A stretch of 64,000 bases of DNA, taken from Pseudomonas sp. Irchel s3h17 (GTDB lineage: Bacteria > Pseudomonadota > Gammaproteobacteria > Pseudomonadales > Pseudomonadaceae). Under the pieces are notes generated by a model. The model was not told the origin of the DNA, made no database searches, and saw nothing but the letters and a program-made list of their open reading frames with translations. The stretch is from assembly GCF_900187505.1 (NCBI RefSeq), contig NZ_FYDL01000013.1, positions 1 through 64,000 on the forward strand, read 5' to 3'. The position numbers and the translations under genes were made by a program. Shown piece after piece: positions 50,630 to 61,660 of this stretch; position 1 is the first letter of the stretch, and the number at the start of each line of letters is the position of its first letter.

Positions 50630-52549
50630 TTAGACGTCGGCAGCCGGGCCGCCGATAGGGGTTTCCGGACGCTCGTCCTGGACAACAGGAGGCGTACCGG
50701 AAGTGCCGGTGCCACCGGACCAGTCACGCGGCTCACGTGGAGGACGACCCGCCATGATGTCGTCGATCTGATCGGCATCGATGGTTTCGTACTTCATCAG
50801 CGCATCGGCCATCGCGTCAAGCTTGTCGCGATTGTCGGTCAGGATCTGCTTGGCCGTGCCGTAGCACTGGTCAATGATGCTACGCACTTCAGAGTCGATC
50901 AGCTTGGCCGTCTCGCCCGAGAAGCTGGCGTGCTGACCACCACCGCCACGACCCAGGAACACCTCGCCTTCTTCCTCGGCATACATCAAGGGGCCGAGTT
51001 TTTCGGAAAGCCCCCACTTGGTCACCATGTTCCGGGCGATCTGGCTGGCACGCATGATGTCGTTCGAAGCACCCGTGGTGACACCGTCAAAGCCAAGGGT
51101 CATCTCTTCGGCGATACGACCGCCGTAGAGCGAGCAGATCTGGCTGATCAAGGCACGCTTGGACAGGCTGTAGCGATCTTCTTCCGGCAGGAACATGGTC
51201 ACGCCCAGTGCACGACCGCGCGGGATGATCGACACCTTGTAGACTGGGTCGTGTTCAGGCACCACTCGACCAACAATGGCATGACCGGCTTCGTGATAAG
51301 CGGTGTTCTGCTTCTCTTTTTCGGACATGACCATCGATTTGCGCTCGGCGCCCATCATGATCTTGTCCTTGGCCAGTTCGAACTCTTTCATCTCGACGAC
51401 ACGCTTGCCAGTACGGGCAGCGAACAATGACGCTTCGTTCACCAGGTTGGCCAGATCGGCACCGGAGAAACCAGGGGTACCACGTGCAATCACCGCCGGA
51501 GCGACGTCATCGCCCATCGGCACTTTGCGCATGTGAACTTTCAGGATCTGCTCACGGCCACGGATGTCCGGCAAACCGACGACAACCTGACGGTCGAATC
51601 GACCTGGACGCAGCAGCGCCGGGTCAAGTACATCAGGACGGTTGGTCGCGGCGATGACGATGATGCCGTCATTCATTTCAAAACCATCCATCTCTACCAG
51701 CAACTGGTTGAGGGTCTGTTCACGCTCATCGTGACCACCGCCCATGCCAGCGCCACGGTGGCGACCGACGGCGTCGATTTCATCGATGAAAATGATGCAG
51801 GGGGCGTGCTTCTTGGCCTGCTCGAACATGTCGCGAACACGGCTGGCGCCGACACCCACGAACATTTCGACGAAGTCGGAACCGGAGATGGTAAAGAACG
51901 GCACCTTGGCTTCACCGGCAATCGCCTTGGCAATCAACGTTTTACCGGTACCCGGAGGGCCAACCATCAGCACACCGCGAGGAATACGACCACCCAGGCG
52001 CTGGAACTTGCCCGGATCACGCAGGAACTCGACCAGTTCGCCGACTTCTTCCTTGGCTTCGTCGCAACCGGCAACGTCAGCCAGGGTGGTTTTCACCTGG
52101 TCCTCGGAGAGCAGGCGCGCCTTGCTCTTGCCGAAGCTCATCGGCCCGCCCTTGCCGCCCGCACCACCTTGCATCTGGCGCATGAAGAACATGAAGACGG
52201 CAATGATCACCAGGATAGGGAAGCTTGCAACCAGTAGCTGGGTCCAGATGCTTTGCTGCTCAGGCTGCTTGCCCTCGACAACAACGTGGTTATCCACGAG
52301 GTCACCGATCAGACCGTTGTCCTGGATAGCCGGACGAATGGTCTTGAAGCTGTCGCCATCCGTGCGCTTGCCGGTAATGACATAGCCGTCCACGGCTACG
52401 CGCTCGACCTTGCCATCCTTGACCTGCTGGATGAAGTCGGAATAGTTGAGGGTCTGCGGCTCGTTAGGGCTGGAGAAGTTGTTCATCACCGTCACGAGGA
52501 CAGCCGCGATGATCAACCACAGGATAAGATTCTTTGCCATATCGTTCAA
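50630..52549 (-). CDS. ftsH: ATP-dependent zinc metalloprotease FtsH
   Basis: FtsH is a membrane-anchored AAA+ protease that degrades regulatory and damaged membrane proteins. The 639-residue protein has two membrane helices (LILWLIIAAVLVTVM and LLVASFPILVIIAVFMFFM), the AAA+ domain (GPPGTGKTL, IDEIDAVG, the SRH segment with GRFDRQ) and the zinc site HEAGH. A TTG start at 52549 is preferred because AGAGGG is seven bases upstream; ATG 52540 (MAKNL) is the alternative. Confidence 0.96.
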   Translation of the reverse strand: MNDMAKNLILWLIIAAVLVTVMNNFSSPNEPQTLNYSDFIQQVKDGKVERVAVDGYVITGKRTDGDSFKTIRPAIQDNGLIGDLVDNHVVVEGKQPEQQSIWTQLLVASFPILVIIAVFMFFMRQMQGGAGGKGGPMSFGKSKARLLSEDQVKTTLADVAGCDEAKEEVGELVEFLRDPGKFQRLGGRIPRGVLMVGPPGTGKTLIAKAIAGEAKVPFFTISGSDFVEMFVGVGASRVRDMFEQAKKHAPCIIFIDEIDAVGRHRGAGMGGGHDEREQTLNQLLVEMDGFEMNDGIIVIAATNRPDVLDPALLRPGRFDRQVVVGLPDIRGREQILKVHMRKVPMGDDVAPAVIARGTPGFSGADLANLVNEASLFAARTGKRVVEMKEFELAKDKIMMGAERKSMVMSEKEKQNTAYHEAGHAIVGRVVPEHDPVYKVSIIPRGRALGVTMFLPEEDRYSLSKRALISQICSLYGGRIAEEMTLGFDGVTTGASNDIMRASQIARNMVTKWGLSEKLGPLMYAEEEGEVFLGRGGGGQHASFSGETAKLIDSEVRSIIDQCYGTAKQILTDNRDKLDAMADALMKYETIDADQIDDIMAGRPPREPRDWSGGTGTSGTPPVVQDERPETPIGGPAADV

Positions 52550-52742
52550 TTAACTACCCTCTGAAGCAAGCTCCGCAACTGGCGCGCGCCTCGCATGATA
52601 TTCACCGGCCTAACTTACTACATTACCTACAACTCTGGCAGGCGCCGTCTGTAACCCTTTGTGAAACATTGACTACACAATATTCGTTAATGCTTGTGGG
52701 GCGAAATACTAAAAACCTATCACCCCGCAAAAAATCCTCGTT

Positions 52743-53372
52743 TTACTCACTCCGGCCGCGGTAGCCCCAAGCCAGCATGTATTGCTCGCGAGAGCTGCCA
52801 CGGGAAGAGTCCGGCTTGATCATCTGGACCTTGTCGAATTTCTGACGAGCGTCCTTCACGTAAGCATCGAACCCTTCGCCCTGAAAAACCTTGATCACAA
52901 AATTACCGCCAGGCTTGAGTATCCGAGCCGCCAAATCAAGAGCCAGCTCGCAAAGAAACATGGCTTTTGGCATGTCCACCTCAGGCGTACCACTCATATT
53001 GGGGGCCATATCGGAAATCACAAGGTCCACCTGCGAATTACCCACGGCCTCAAGGATCTGAGCGAGCACCTGGTCCTGGGTGAAGTCACCCTGGATGAAA
53101 GTCACGTCCGGAATGCTGTCCATTTCCAGGATGTCCGAGGCAATCAGACGCCCCTGACCACCGATCAACCGACTAGCGACCTGCGACCAGCCACCGGGTG
53201 CTGCACCCAGGTCGACAACGCTCATGCCCGGACGGATCAGCTTGTATTTCTCCTGGACCTCCAGAAGCTTGTAACTCGCACGCGAGCGGTAACCATCCTT
53301 CTGCGCCTGCTTCACATAGGGATCATTGACATGTCTTTTCAGCCAACCAAGGCTTGTCTTGGAACGCGCCAT
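52743..53372 (-). CDS. rlmE: 23S rRNA 2'-O-methyltransferase (FtsJ/RrmJ)
   Basis: RlmE methylates U2552 of 23S rRNA, a heat-shock-linked modification. The 209-residue Rossmann methyltransferase has the SAM motif VVDLGAAPGGWSQ, the catalytic segment DLVISDMAPNMSG and the lysine of FVIKVFQGEG. It is divergent from yhbY with a palindromic promoter region and precedes ftsH. Confidence 0.96.
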   Translation of the reverse strand: MARSKTSLGWLKRHVNDPYVKQAQKDGYRSRASYKLLEVQEKYKLIRPGMSVVDLGAAPGGWSQVASRLIGGQGRLIASDILEMDSIPDVTFIQGDFTQDQVLAQILEAVGNSQVDLVISDMAPNMSGTPEVDMPKAMFLCELALDLAARILKPGGNFVIKVFQGEGFDAYVKDARQKFDKVQMIKPDSSRGSSREQYMLAWGYRGRSE

Positions 53373-53427
53373 TGGGCACCTCGATGATAAGGGTCGTGAT
53401 TAATTGGGCGGATCCACGCACCCTCGG

Positions 53428-53448
53428 GTAAAATGGCCGCCATTTTAC
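53428..53448. promoter_or_regulatory. Palindromic shared -10 region of rlmE and yhbY
   Basis: GTAAAATGGC and GCCATTTTAC form a perfect 10-bp inverted repeat with one base between. Each strand carries TAAAAT, a good -10 box, so the same palindrome can serve both divergent genes. The distance to each ATG is about 30-60 bases. Confidence 0.5.
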
Positions 53449-53473
53449 AGAATCCAGACGAAAGGGTCAGATT

Positions 53474-53782
53474 ATGCCGCTCACTCAAGAGCAGAAGAAA
53501 CAGTACAAATCCATTGGCCACCATCTGAAACCAGTTTTGACTGTGGCTGACAACGGTTTGACGGAAGGTGTTTTAGCCGAACTGGAACGCGCATTGAGCG
53601 ATCACGAGCTGATCAAGATCAAGCTCAGCATCCTCGATCGCGAATCGCGCCTGGCTGCCATTGCAGAACTGTGCAAGGTCGGCAAAGCGGATCTGGTACA
53701 GGTCATCGGCAAGATGGCACTGATTTACCGCAAGAACTTCAGCGTAAACAAGCAGCTGTCGAACGTCCATCGCTTCAAGTGA
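53474..53782 (+). CDS. yhbY: YhbY-type CRS1-YhbY domain RNA-binding protein
   Basis: This 102-residue single-domain protein associates with pre-50S particles. The CRM fold is recognised by LTQEQKKQYKSIGHHLKPVL, GLTEGVLAELERALSDHELI and the C-terminal IGKMALIYRKN. It starts at ATG 53474 after AAAGGG. Confidence 0.93.
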   Translation: MPLTQEQKKQYKSIGHHLKPVLTVADNGLTEGVLAELERALSDHELIKIKLSILDRESRLAAIAELCKVGKADLVQVIGKMALIYRKNFSVNKQLSNVHRFK

Positions 53783-53791
53783 TGAAACGGG

Positions 53792-54232
53792 TCAAGGGTG
53801 TGCTTCGCGCACCCTGCCACCCCAACCTGGCACCGGCTGCATGACCAGCAGCAAACCGGAAAAACCCAGGACCAGGTAGCTGAACAGCAACCAATGCTCC
53901 GCCTCTGGCCATTCGATGCGCACCACGAAGTACATCGTGCTCGCGTACAGCGCCATCAACAGCAACTGTCCGCGCATATCGAGCCATAGACTGGCAAGGC
54001 CCTTGGCCTGAACCAGCACCAAAACCTGAAAAACCACGCACGCCGCTGAAAACCCGACCAGCAGCGCACTCAGCATGCCTGAAATCTCATGGATCAGCAG
54101 CGGCGCCAGGCCAATTTGGCCCAGCACCGGCAGCAGACCGATGTACAACAACCACAGGCCGCCGACCCATAACACCTGGGTCAGCTGCCAAAGCATGGCG
54201 CCCGCGCGATGCAGGCGCCCGCCCTCAGACAT
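53792..54232 (-). CDS. Small membrane protein, DUF4149-like
   Basis: This is a 146-residue integral membrane protein with four helices (LTQVLWVGGLWLLYIGLLPV, LIHEISGMLSALLVGFSAAC, GQLLLMALYASTMYF, WLLFSYLVLGFSGLLLVM). Its ATG overlaps the greA stop by eight bases (ATGTCTGA), so it is coupled to greA. The match to the DUF4149 family and to PA4754 is by layout and position. Function unknown. Confidence 0.75.
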   Translation of the reverse strand: MSEGGRLHRAGAMLWQLTQVLWVGGLWLLYIGLLPVLGQIGLAPLLIHEISGMLSALLVGFSAACVVFQVLVLVQAKGLASLWLDMRGQLLLMALYASTMYFVVRIEWPEAEHWLLFSYLVLGFSGLLLVMQPVPGWGGRVREAHP

Positions 54233-54703
54233 GGCGAACTTCGACAATCTCGTACTCGATAACGCCACCAGGCGTTTTCACCGCCACCACGTCACCCTCT
54301 TCCTTGGCGATCAAGGCGCGGGCCAGTGGCGATCCGACCGAAATCTTGCCAAGTTTGAAGTCAGCCTCATCCTCACCCACGATGTGGTAAGTGACGCGCT
54401 CATCAGTCTCGACGTTGGCGATTTCAACGGTGGTGCCGAAAATCACTTTACCGGTGTGAGGAATGGACATGACATCGATGATGACCTGATTCTGAATCCG
54501 GCCTTCAATGTCACGAATCCGTGCCTCGACCATACCTTGCTGCTCACGAGCAGCATGGTATTCGGCGTTTTCCTTCAAATCACCCAGCTCGCGAGCCGTA
54601 CCGATGTCCTGGCTCAGCTTGGGACGTACGACCTTGGTCAGGTGAGTGTGCTCTTCTTCCAGGGCGCGAGCGCCCTGAACAGTCATGGGGTACTTGGTTA
54701 TGC

Positions 54704-54707
<4 letters not shown>
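54225..54707 (-). CDS. greA: Transcription elongation factor GreA
   Basis: GreA stimulates transcript cleavage in stalled RNA polymerase. The 160-residue protein has the coiled-coil N-terminal domain (PMTVQGARALEEEHTHLT, with the acidic tip ARELGDLKENAEYHAA) and the C-terminal domain with ISVGSPLARALIAKEEGD. Its ATG overlaps the carB stop by four bases, an overlap that ties expression to carAB. Confidence 0.96.
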
Positions 54708-57925
<3,218 letters not shown>

Positions 57926-58043
57926 GGGTTTGTCACTCAAATCCGCAGGTCAGTCGGCAAGCCGTCTTGTTCAATCTCTGAAGACCTGAGGGGGCCGCCG
58001 GTGTCGGGACCACCCTCAAGCTTCGCTACATCAGGGCGAGCGA

Positions 58044-59180
58044 TCAGCGTCGCTTGGCCATTTCGTTGATGAAGCGATCAAACAGTGGCGCTACGTCGTT
58101 CGGGCCAGGGCTGGCTTCAGGGTGACCCTGGAAGCTGAAGGCGCTCTTGTCGGTACGCTCGATACCTTGCAGGGTGCCGTCGAACAGCGACTTGTGGATC
58201 GCACGCACGTTGGCTGGCAGGGTCGCTTCGTCTACGGCAAAACCGTGATTCTGACTGGTGATCATGACGACACCGGAGTCCAGGTCCTGAACCGGGTGGT
58301 TGGCACCGTGGTGGCCGTGACCCATTTTCAGGGTCTTGGCGCCGGAGGCCAAGGCCAGCAACTGGTGACCCAGGCAGATACCGAATACCGGAATCTCGGT
58401 CTCCAGCACGTCCTTGATCGCCTGGATCGCGTAGTCGCATGGCTCGGGGTCACCCGGGCCGTTGGACAGGAACACGCCATCAGGCTTGAGCGCCAGCACA
58501 TCGGTGGCTGGCGTCTGGGCCGGCACCACGGTCACGCGGCAACCGCGCTCGACCAGCATGCGCAGGATGTTCACTTTGACGCCGTAGTCGTAGGCCACCA
58601 CGTGGTACGGCAGCTCGGAGGCCTCGATGGTCGCGTGGCTGTCGGTTTTCAGATCCCAGACAGTCGAACGCCACTCGTAGGCGTCCTTGGTGCTGACGAC
58701 TTTCGCCAGGTCCATGCCTTTCAGGCCAGGGAAGCCCTGGGCGGCGGCAATGGCAGCCTCTTCGGAAATATTGTCACCGGCCATGATGCAGCCGTTCTGC
58801 GCGCCTTTCTCACGCAGGATGCGCGTCAGGCGGCGAGTGTCGATACCGGCGATGGCCACAACGTTGTTGGTCTTCAGGTAGTCGGACAGGGACATCGTGT
58901 TACGCCAGTTGCTCGCAACCAGTGGCAGGTCACGGATGACCAGGCCGGCGGACCATACACGGTCGGACTCGGCATCTTCCGGCGTGGTGCCGGTGTTGCC
59001 GATGTGCGGATAAGTCAGGGTAACGATCTGTTGGGCGTAGGAAGGATCGGTAAGGATTTCCTGATAGCCGGTCATGGCGGTGTTGAACACCACCTCTCCA
59101 ACGGTTTGACCGTCGGCTCCAATGGCTTCGCCGCGAAAAATGCTGCCATCAGCAAGGGCGAGTATGGCTGGCTTAGTCAA
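58044..59180 (-). CDS. carA: Carbamoyl-phosphate synthase small subunit
   Basis: CarA is the glutaminase subunit that supplies ammonia to CarB. The 378-residue protein has the class I amidotransferase triad: Cys in FGICLGHQLLALA and His/Glu in FQGHPEASPG. The start is TTG 59180 with GGGAGGT four bases upstream. A terminator-like hairpin lies 45 bases before it. The gap to carB is 118 bases. Confidence 0.96.
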   Translation of the reverse strand: MTKPAILALADGSIFRGEAIGADGQTVGEVVFNTAMTGYQEILTDPSYAQQIVTLTYPHIGNTGTTPEDAESDRVWSAGLVIRDLPLVASNWRNTMSLSDYLKTNNVVAIAGIDTRRLTRILREKGAQNGCIMAGDNISEEAAIAAAQGFPGLKGMDLAKVVSTKDAYEWRSTVWDLKTDSHATIEASELPYHVVAYDYGVKVNILRMLVERGCRVTVVPAQTPATDVLALKPDGVFLSNGPGDPEPCDYAIQAIKDVLETEIPVFGICLGHQLLALASGAKTLKMGHGHHGANHPVQDLDSGVVMITSQNHGFAVDEATLPANVRAIHKSLFDGTLQGIERTDKSAFSFQGHPEASPGPNDVAPLFDRFINEMAKRR

Positions 59181-59225
59181 GAAGACCTCCCGTAAATAAA
59201 GCCTGAAGGGGCGATCGCAGGTTGC

Positions 59226-59263
59226 AAAAAAGCGGAGTGACGTATGGACACGTCACTCCGCTT
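59226..59263 (-). terminator. Strong hairpin with T-run in the carA leader
   Basis: A perfect 13-bp stem (AAGCGGAGTGACG with CGTCACTCCGCTT) with an eight-base loop is followed by TTTTTT on the minus strand, about 45 bases before carA. dapB has its own hairpin further upstream, so this one may be an attenuator of carAB. Confidence 0.7.
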
Positions 59264-59393
59264 CTTCACTGAATTATTCTGCGCGCTTTTAGTGGACACA
59301 CTAAAGCTGTAGCTTACAGAAAAAGGCTATTTTGGTCCACCGCTAATGAGCCTTAAAGGCAGGAGAATGCGACAGGACGTCGCGTAGCGGTTG

Positions 59394-59426
59394 AAAACAG
59401 GGCCCGAAGCGCAAGCTCGAGCCCCG
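59394..59426 (-). terminator. Probable terminator of dapB
   Basis: On the minus strand GGGGCTCGAGC pairs imperfectly with GCTTCGGGCCC and is followed by TGTTTTC, 14 bases after the dapB stop. Confidence 0.55.
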
Positions 59427-59439
59427 TCGGTGGCGCATC

Positions 59440-60246
59440 TTACCGCAGGTCGAGCACATCCTGCATGTCATAAAGACCCGGCTCGCGACCATCAAGCCAC
59501 AACGCCGCTCGCACCGCCCCCTTGGCAAAGGTCATGCGGCTGGAGGCCTTGTGAGTGATCTCCAGTCGCTCACCCTCGCAGGCGAACAGCACCGTATGAT
59601 CACCGACCACATCCCCACCACGAACCGTGGCGAAGCCTATGGTTTCACGCTCGCGCACACCGGTATGACCTTCACGCCCATAGACCGCGACCTTCTGCAG
59701 GTCACGATCCAGCGCCTCGGCGATTACCTCGCCCATGCGCAGGGCCGTACCTGAAGGCGCGTCGATCTTGTGCCGGTGATGGGCTTCGATGATTTCGATA
59801 TCGGCATCATCGCCCAGCACCCGAGCCGCCATATCCAGCAACTTGAGCGACAGGTTCACACCGACACTGAAATTGGCCGCGAACACGATGGGAATGTCCT
59901 TGCCCGCCTCGGCCAGCAACTGCTTCTGCGCAGCGTCCAGCCCCGTCGTGCCGATCACCATGGCCTTGCCCGCCTTGCGGCAAAACGCCAGGTTTTTCAG
60001 CATGACTTCCGGGAGCGTGAAGTCGATCAACACATCGAACTCTTCAGCCACCGCTTCCAGGTTGGCCGACAACGGCACACCGATTCGGCCCAGGGATGCC
60101 AGCTCGCCAGCGTCCACACCAATCAGCGTACTGCCCGGGCGCACGATTGCCGCCGTCAGGCCGGTGAGCGGTGCGCGCTGCTGCACCGCCTCCACCAGAA
60201 TCTTGCCCATGCGCCCAGCAGCGCCCATCACAGCTATACGTCGCAT
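59440..60246 (-). CDS. dapB: 4-hydroxy-tetrahydrodipicolinate reductase
   Basis: DapB performs the NAD(P)H reduction step to tetrahydrodipicolinate in lysine and peptidoglycan precursor synthesis. The 268-residue protein has the nucleotide loop VMGAAGRMGKILV, the segment FAANFSVGVNLSLKL and the substrate motif EAHHRHKIDAPSGTAL. It begins ten bases after the dnaJ stop, in the same direction. Confidence 0.96.
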   Translation of the reverse strand: MRRIAVMGAAGRMGKILVEAVQQRAPLTGLTAAIVRPGSTLIGVDAGELASLGRIGVPLSANLEAVAEEFDVLIDFTLPEVMLKNLAFCRKAGKAMVIGTTGLDAAQKQLLAEAGKDIPIVFAANFSVGVNLSLKLLDMAARVLGDDADIEIIEAHHRHKIDAPSGTALRMGEVIAEALDRDLQKVAVYGREGHTGVRERETIGFATVRGGDVVGDHTVLFACEGERLEITHKASSRMTFAKGAVRAALWLDGREPGLYDMQDVLDLR

Positions 60247-60256
60247 ACCGGATTCC

Positions 60257-61381
60257 TTACAGATCGCCGAAGAAACGCTTCACGCCTTCGAACCAACCCG
60301 TGGTCTTGGGTGAGTGGCTGTTGTCATCCGCCAGGGAGCTGCGAAACTCTTCCAACAGCTCACGCTGACGACGACTCAGGTTGACCGGAGTCTCGACGGC
60401 AACACGGCACATCAGGTCACCCGCACCGCCACCACGAACCGGGGCGACGCCTTTGCCGCGCACGCGGAACTGCTTGCCGGTCTGCGTACCTTCAGGAATC
60501 TTCAGCTTGACCCGACCGTCCAGGGTCGGAATTTCCAGCTCGCCACCCAGGGCCGCATCGACGAAGCTGATCGGCACTTCGCAGAACAGGTGCTTGCCGT
60601 CGCGCTGGAAGATCGCGTGCTCGCGCACATTGATCACCACGTACAGGTCGCCTGTCGGCCCACCCTGGGTACCTGCCTCGCCTTCGCCCGACAGACGAAT
60701 GCGATCACCGGTATCCACGCCAGCCGGCACTTTCACCGACAGGGTCTTGTACTCTTCGACACGGCCTTCGCCGTTGCAGGAGTTGCACGGGTCGGCAATG
60801 ATCTTGCCCTGGCCATGGCAGCGCGGGCAGGTCTGCTGCACCGAGAAGAAGCCTTGCTGCATACGCACCTGGCCGATACCGCCGCAGGTCGGGCAGGTCA
60901 CGGGCGAGGAGCCTTTCTTGGCGCCCGAACCGTCGCACGGCTTGCAGTTGACCAGTGTCGGCACACGGATATTCACGGTCGTGCCGCGCACCGCTTCTTC
61001 CAGGTTCAGCTCCAGGGTGTAGCGCAAGTCGCTGCCGCGCTGGGCACCGCCACGGGAACCGCCGCGACCACCGCCGAAGAAATCACTGAACACGTCACCG
61101 AAGATATCGGAGAAGTTCTGCCCGCCGAAGCCGGCACCGCCGCCACCCATGCTCGGATCGACGCCAGCATGACCGTACTGGTCGTAGGCCGCGCGCTTGC
61201 CGGAATCGGACAGCACTTCATAGGCCTCGTTGGCCTCTTTGAACATTTCTTCCGACGCTTTGTCGTCAGGATTACGGTCCGGGTGGTGCTTCATCGCCAA
61301 GCGGCGGTAGGCCTTTTTCAGGTCTGCCTCGCTCGTGCCACGCTCAACACCCAACACTTCGTAATAGTCACGCTTTGCCAT
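60257..61381 (-). CDS. dnaJ: Chaperone protein DnaJ
   Basis: DnaJ is the Hsp40 that delivers clients to DnaK. The 374-residue protein has the J domain (MAKRDYYEVLGVERGTSEAD, with HPD in MKHHPDRNPDD), a Gly/Phe region at about 75-115, four CXXCXGXG zinc repeats (CKPCDGSG, CPTCGGIG, CPRCHGQG, CNSCNGEG) and the client-binding C-terminal domain. The start at 61381 is the family start; the longer frame is not supported. Confidence 0.97.
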   Translation of the reverse strand: MAKRDYYEVLGVERGTSEADLKKAYRRLAMKHHPDRNPDDKASEEMFKEANEAYEVLSDSGKRAAYDQYGHAGVDPSMGGGGAGFGGQNFSDIFGDVFSDFFGGGRGGSRGGAQRGSDLRYTLELNLEEAVRGTTVNIRVPTLVNCKPCDGSGAKKGSSPVTCPTCGGIGQVRMQQGFFSVQQTCPRCHGQGKIIADPCNSCNGEGRVEEYKTLSVKVPAGVDTGDRIRLSGEGEAGTQGGPTGDLYVVINVREHAIFQRDGKHLFCEVPISFVDAALGGELEIPTLDGRVKLKIPEGTQTGKQFRVRGKGVAPVRGGGAGDLMCRVAVETPVNLSRRQRELLEEFRSSLADDNSHSPKTTGWFEGVKRFFGDL

Positions 61382-61446
61382 AAGTCTTTGCACTCTTGAG
61401 GACGTCCGACAAAACCCTCCTGAGTTTGCCGAACTCGTTGAGCCCC

Positions 61447-61475
61447 AATACAGGCCCGGACCCAACTCACGTCAA
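61447..61475 (-). promoter_or_regulatory. Candidate sigma-70 promoter of dnaJ
   Basis: On the minus strand TTGACG and TGTATT are separated by 17 bases, with the -10 about 65 bases before the dnaJ start. This would give dnaJ expression independent of dnaK. Confidence 0.5.
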
Positions 61476-61587
61476 TTCAACGATCCTGGTCTTTGATTCT
61501 TGCGGTACTTGCGGCGCGAAAAGCAGGAGCATTTCCGGCCATACCACCAACATGCTGTAAAAATTCGTCTACTCCAGACACGCCAAC

Positions 61588-61605
61588 GCGGGAGCAAGCT
61601 CCCGC
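61588..61605. repeat. REP-core hairpin between dnaK and dnaJ
   Basis: GCGGGAGCAAGCTCCCGC is a perfect hairpin with the REP core, lacking the usual GTGGCGAG flank. It may be a decayed REP and could end or stabilise the dnaK mRNA. Confidence 0.6.
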
Positions 61606-61660
61606 GCGGCGACATCCTACCAGTCACCGCACAAAGGCAGTCAACCGGCCGACCAACAAC

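Noticed and set aside
52550..52742. Possible heat-shock promoter of ftsH
   Set aside because: The region is AT-rich, but no pair of boxes with acceptable sigma-32 or sigma-70 spacing could be picked out with confidence.
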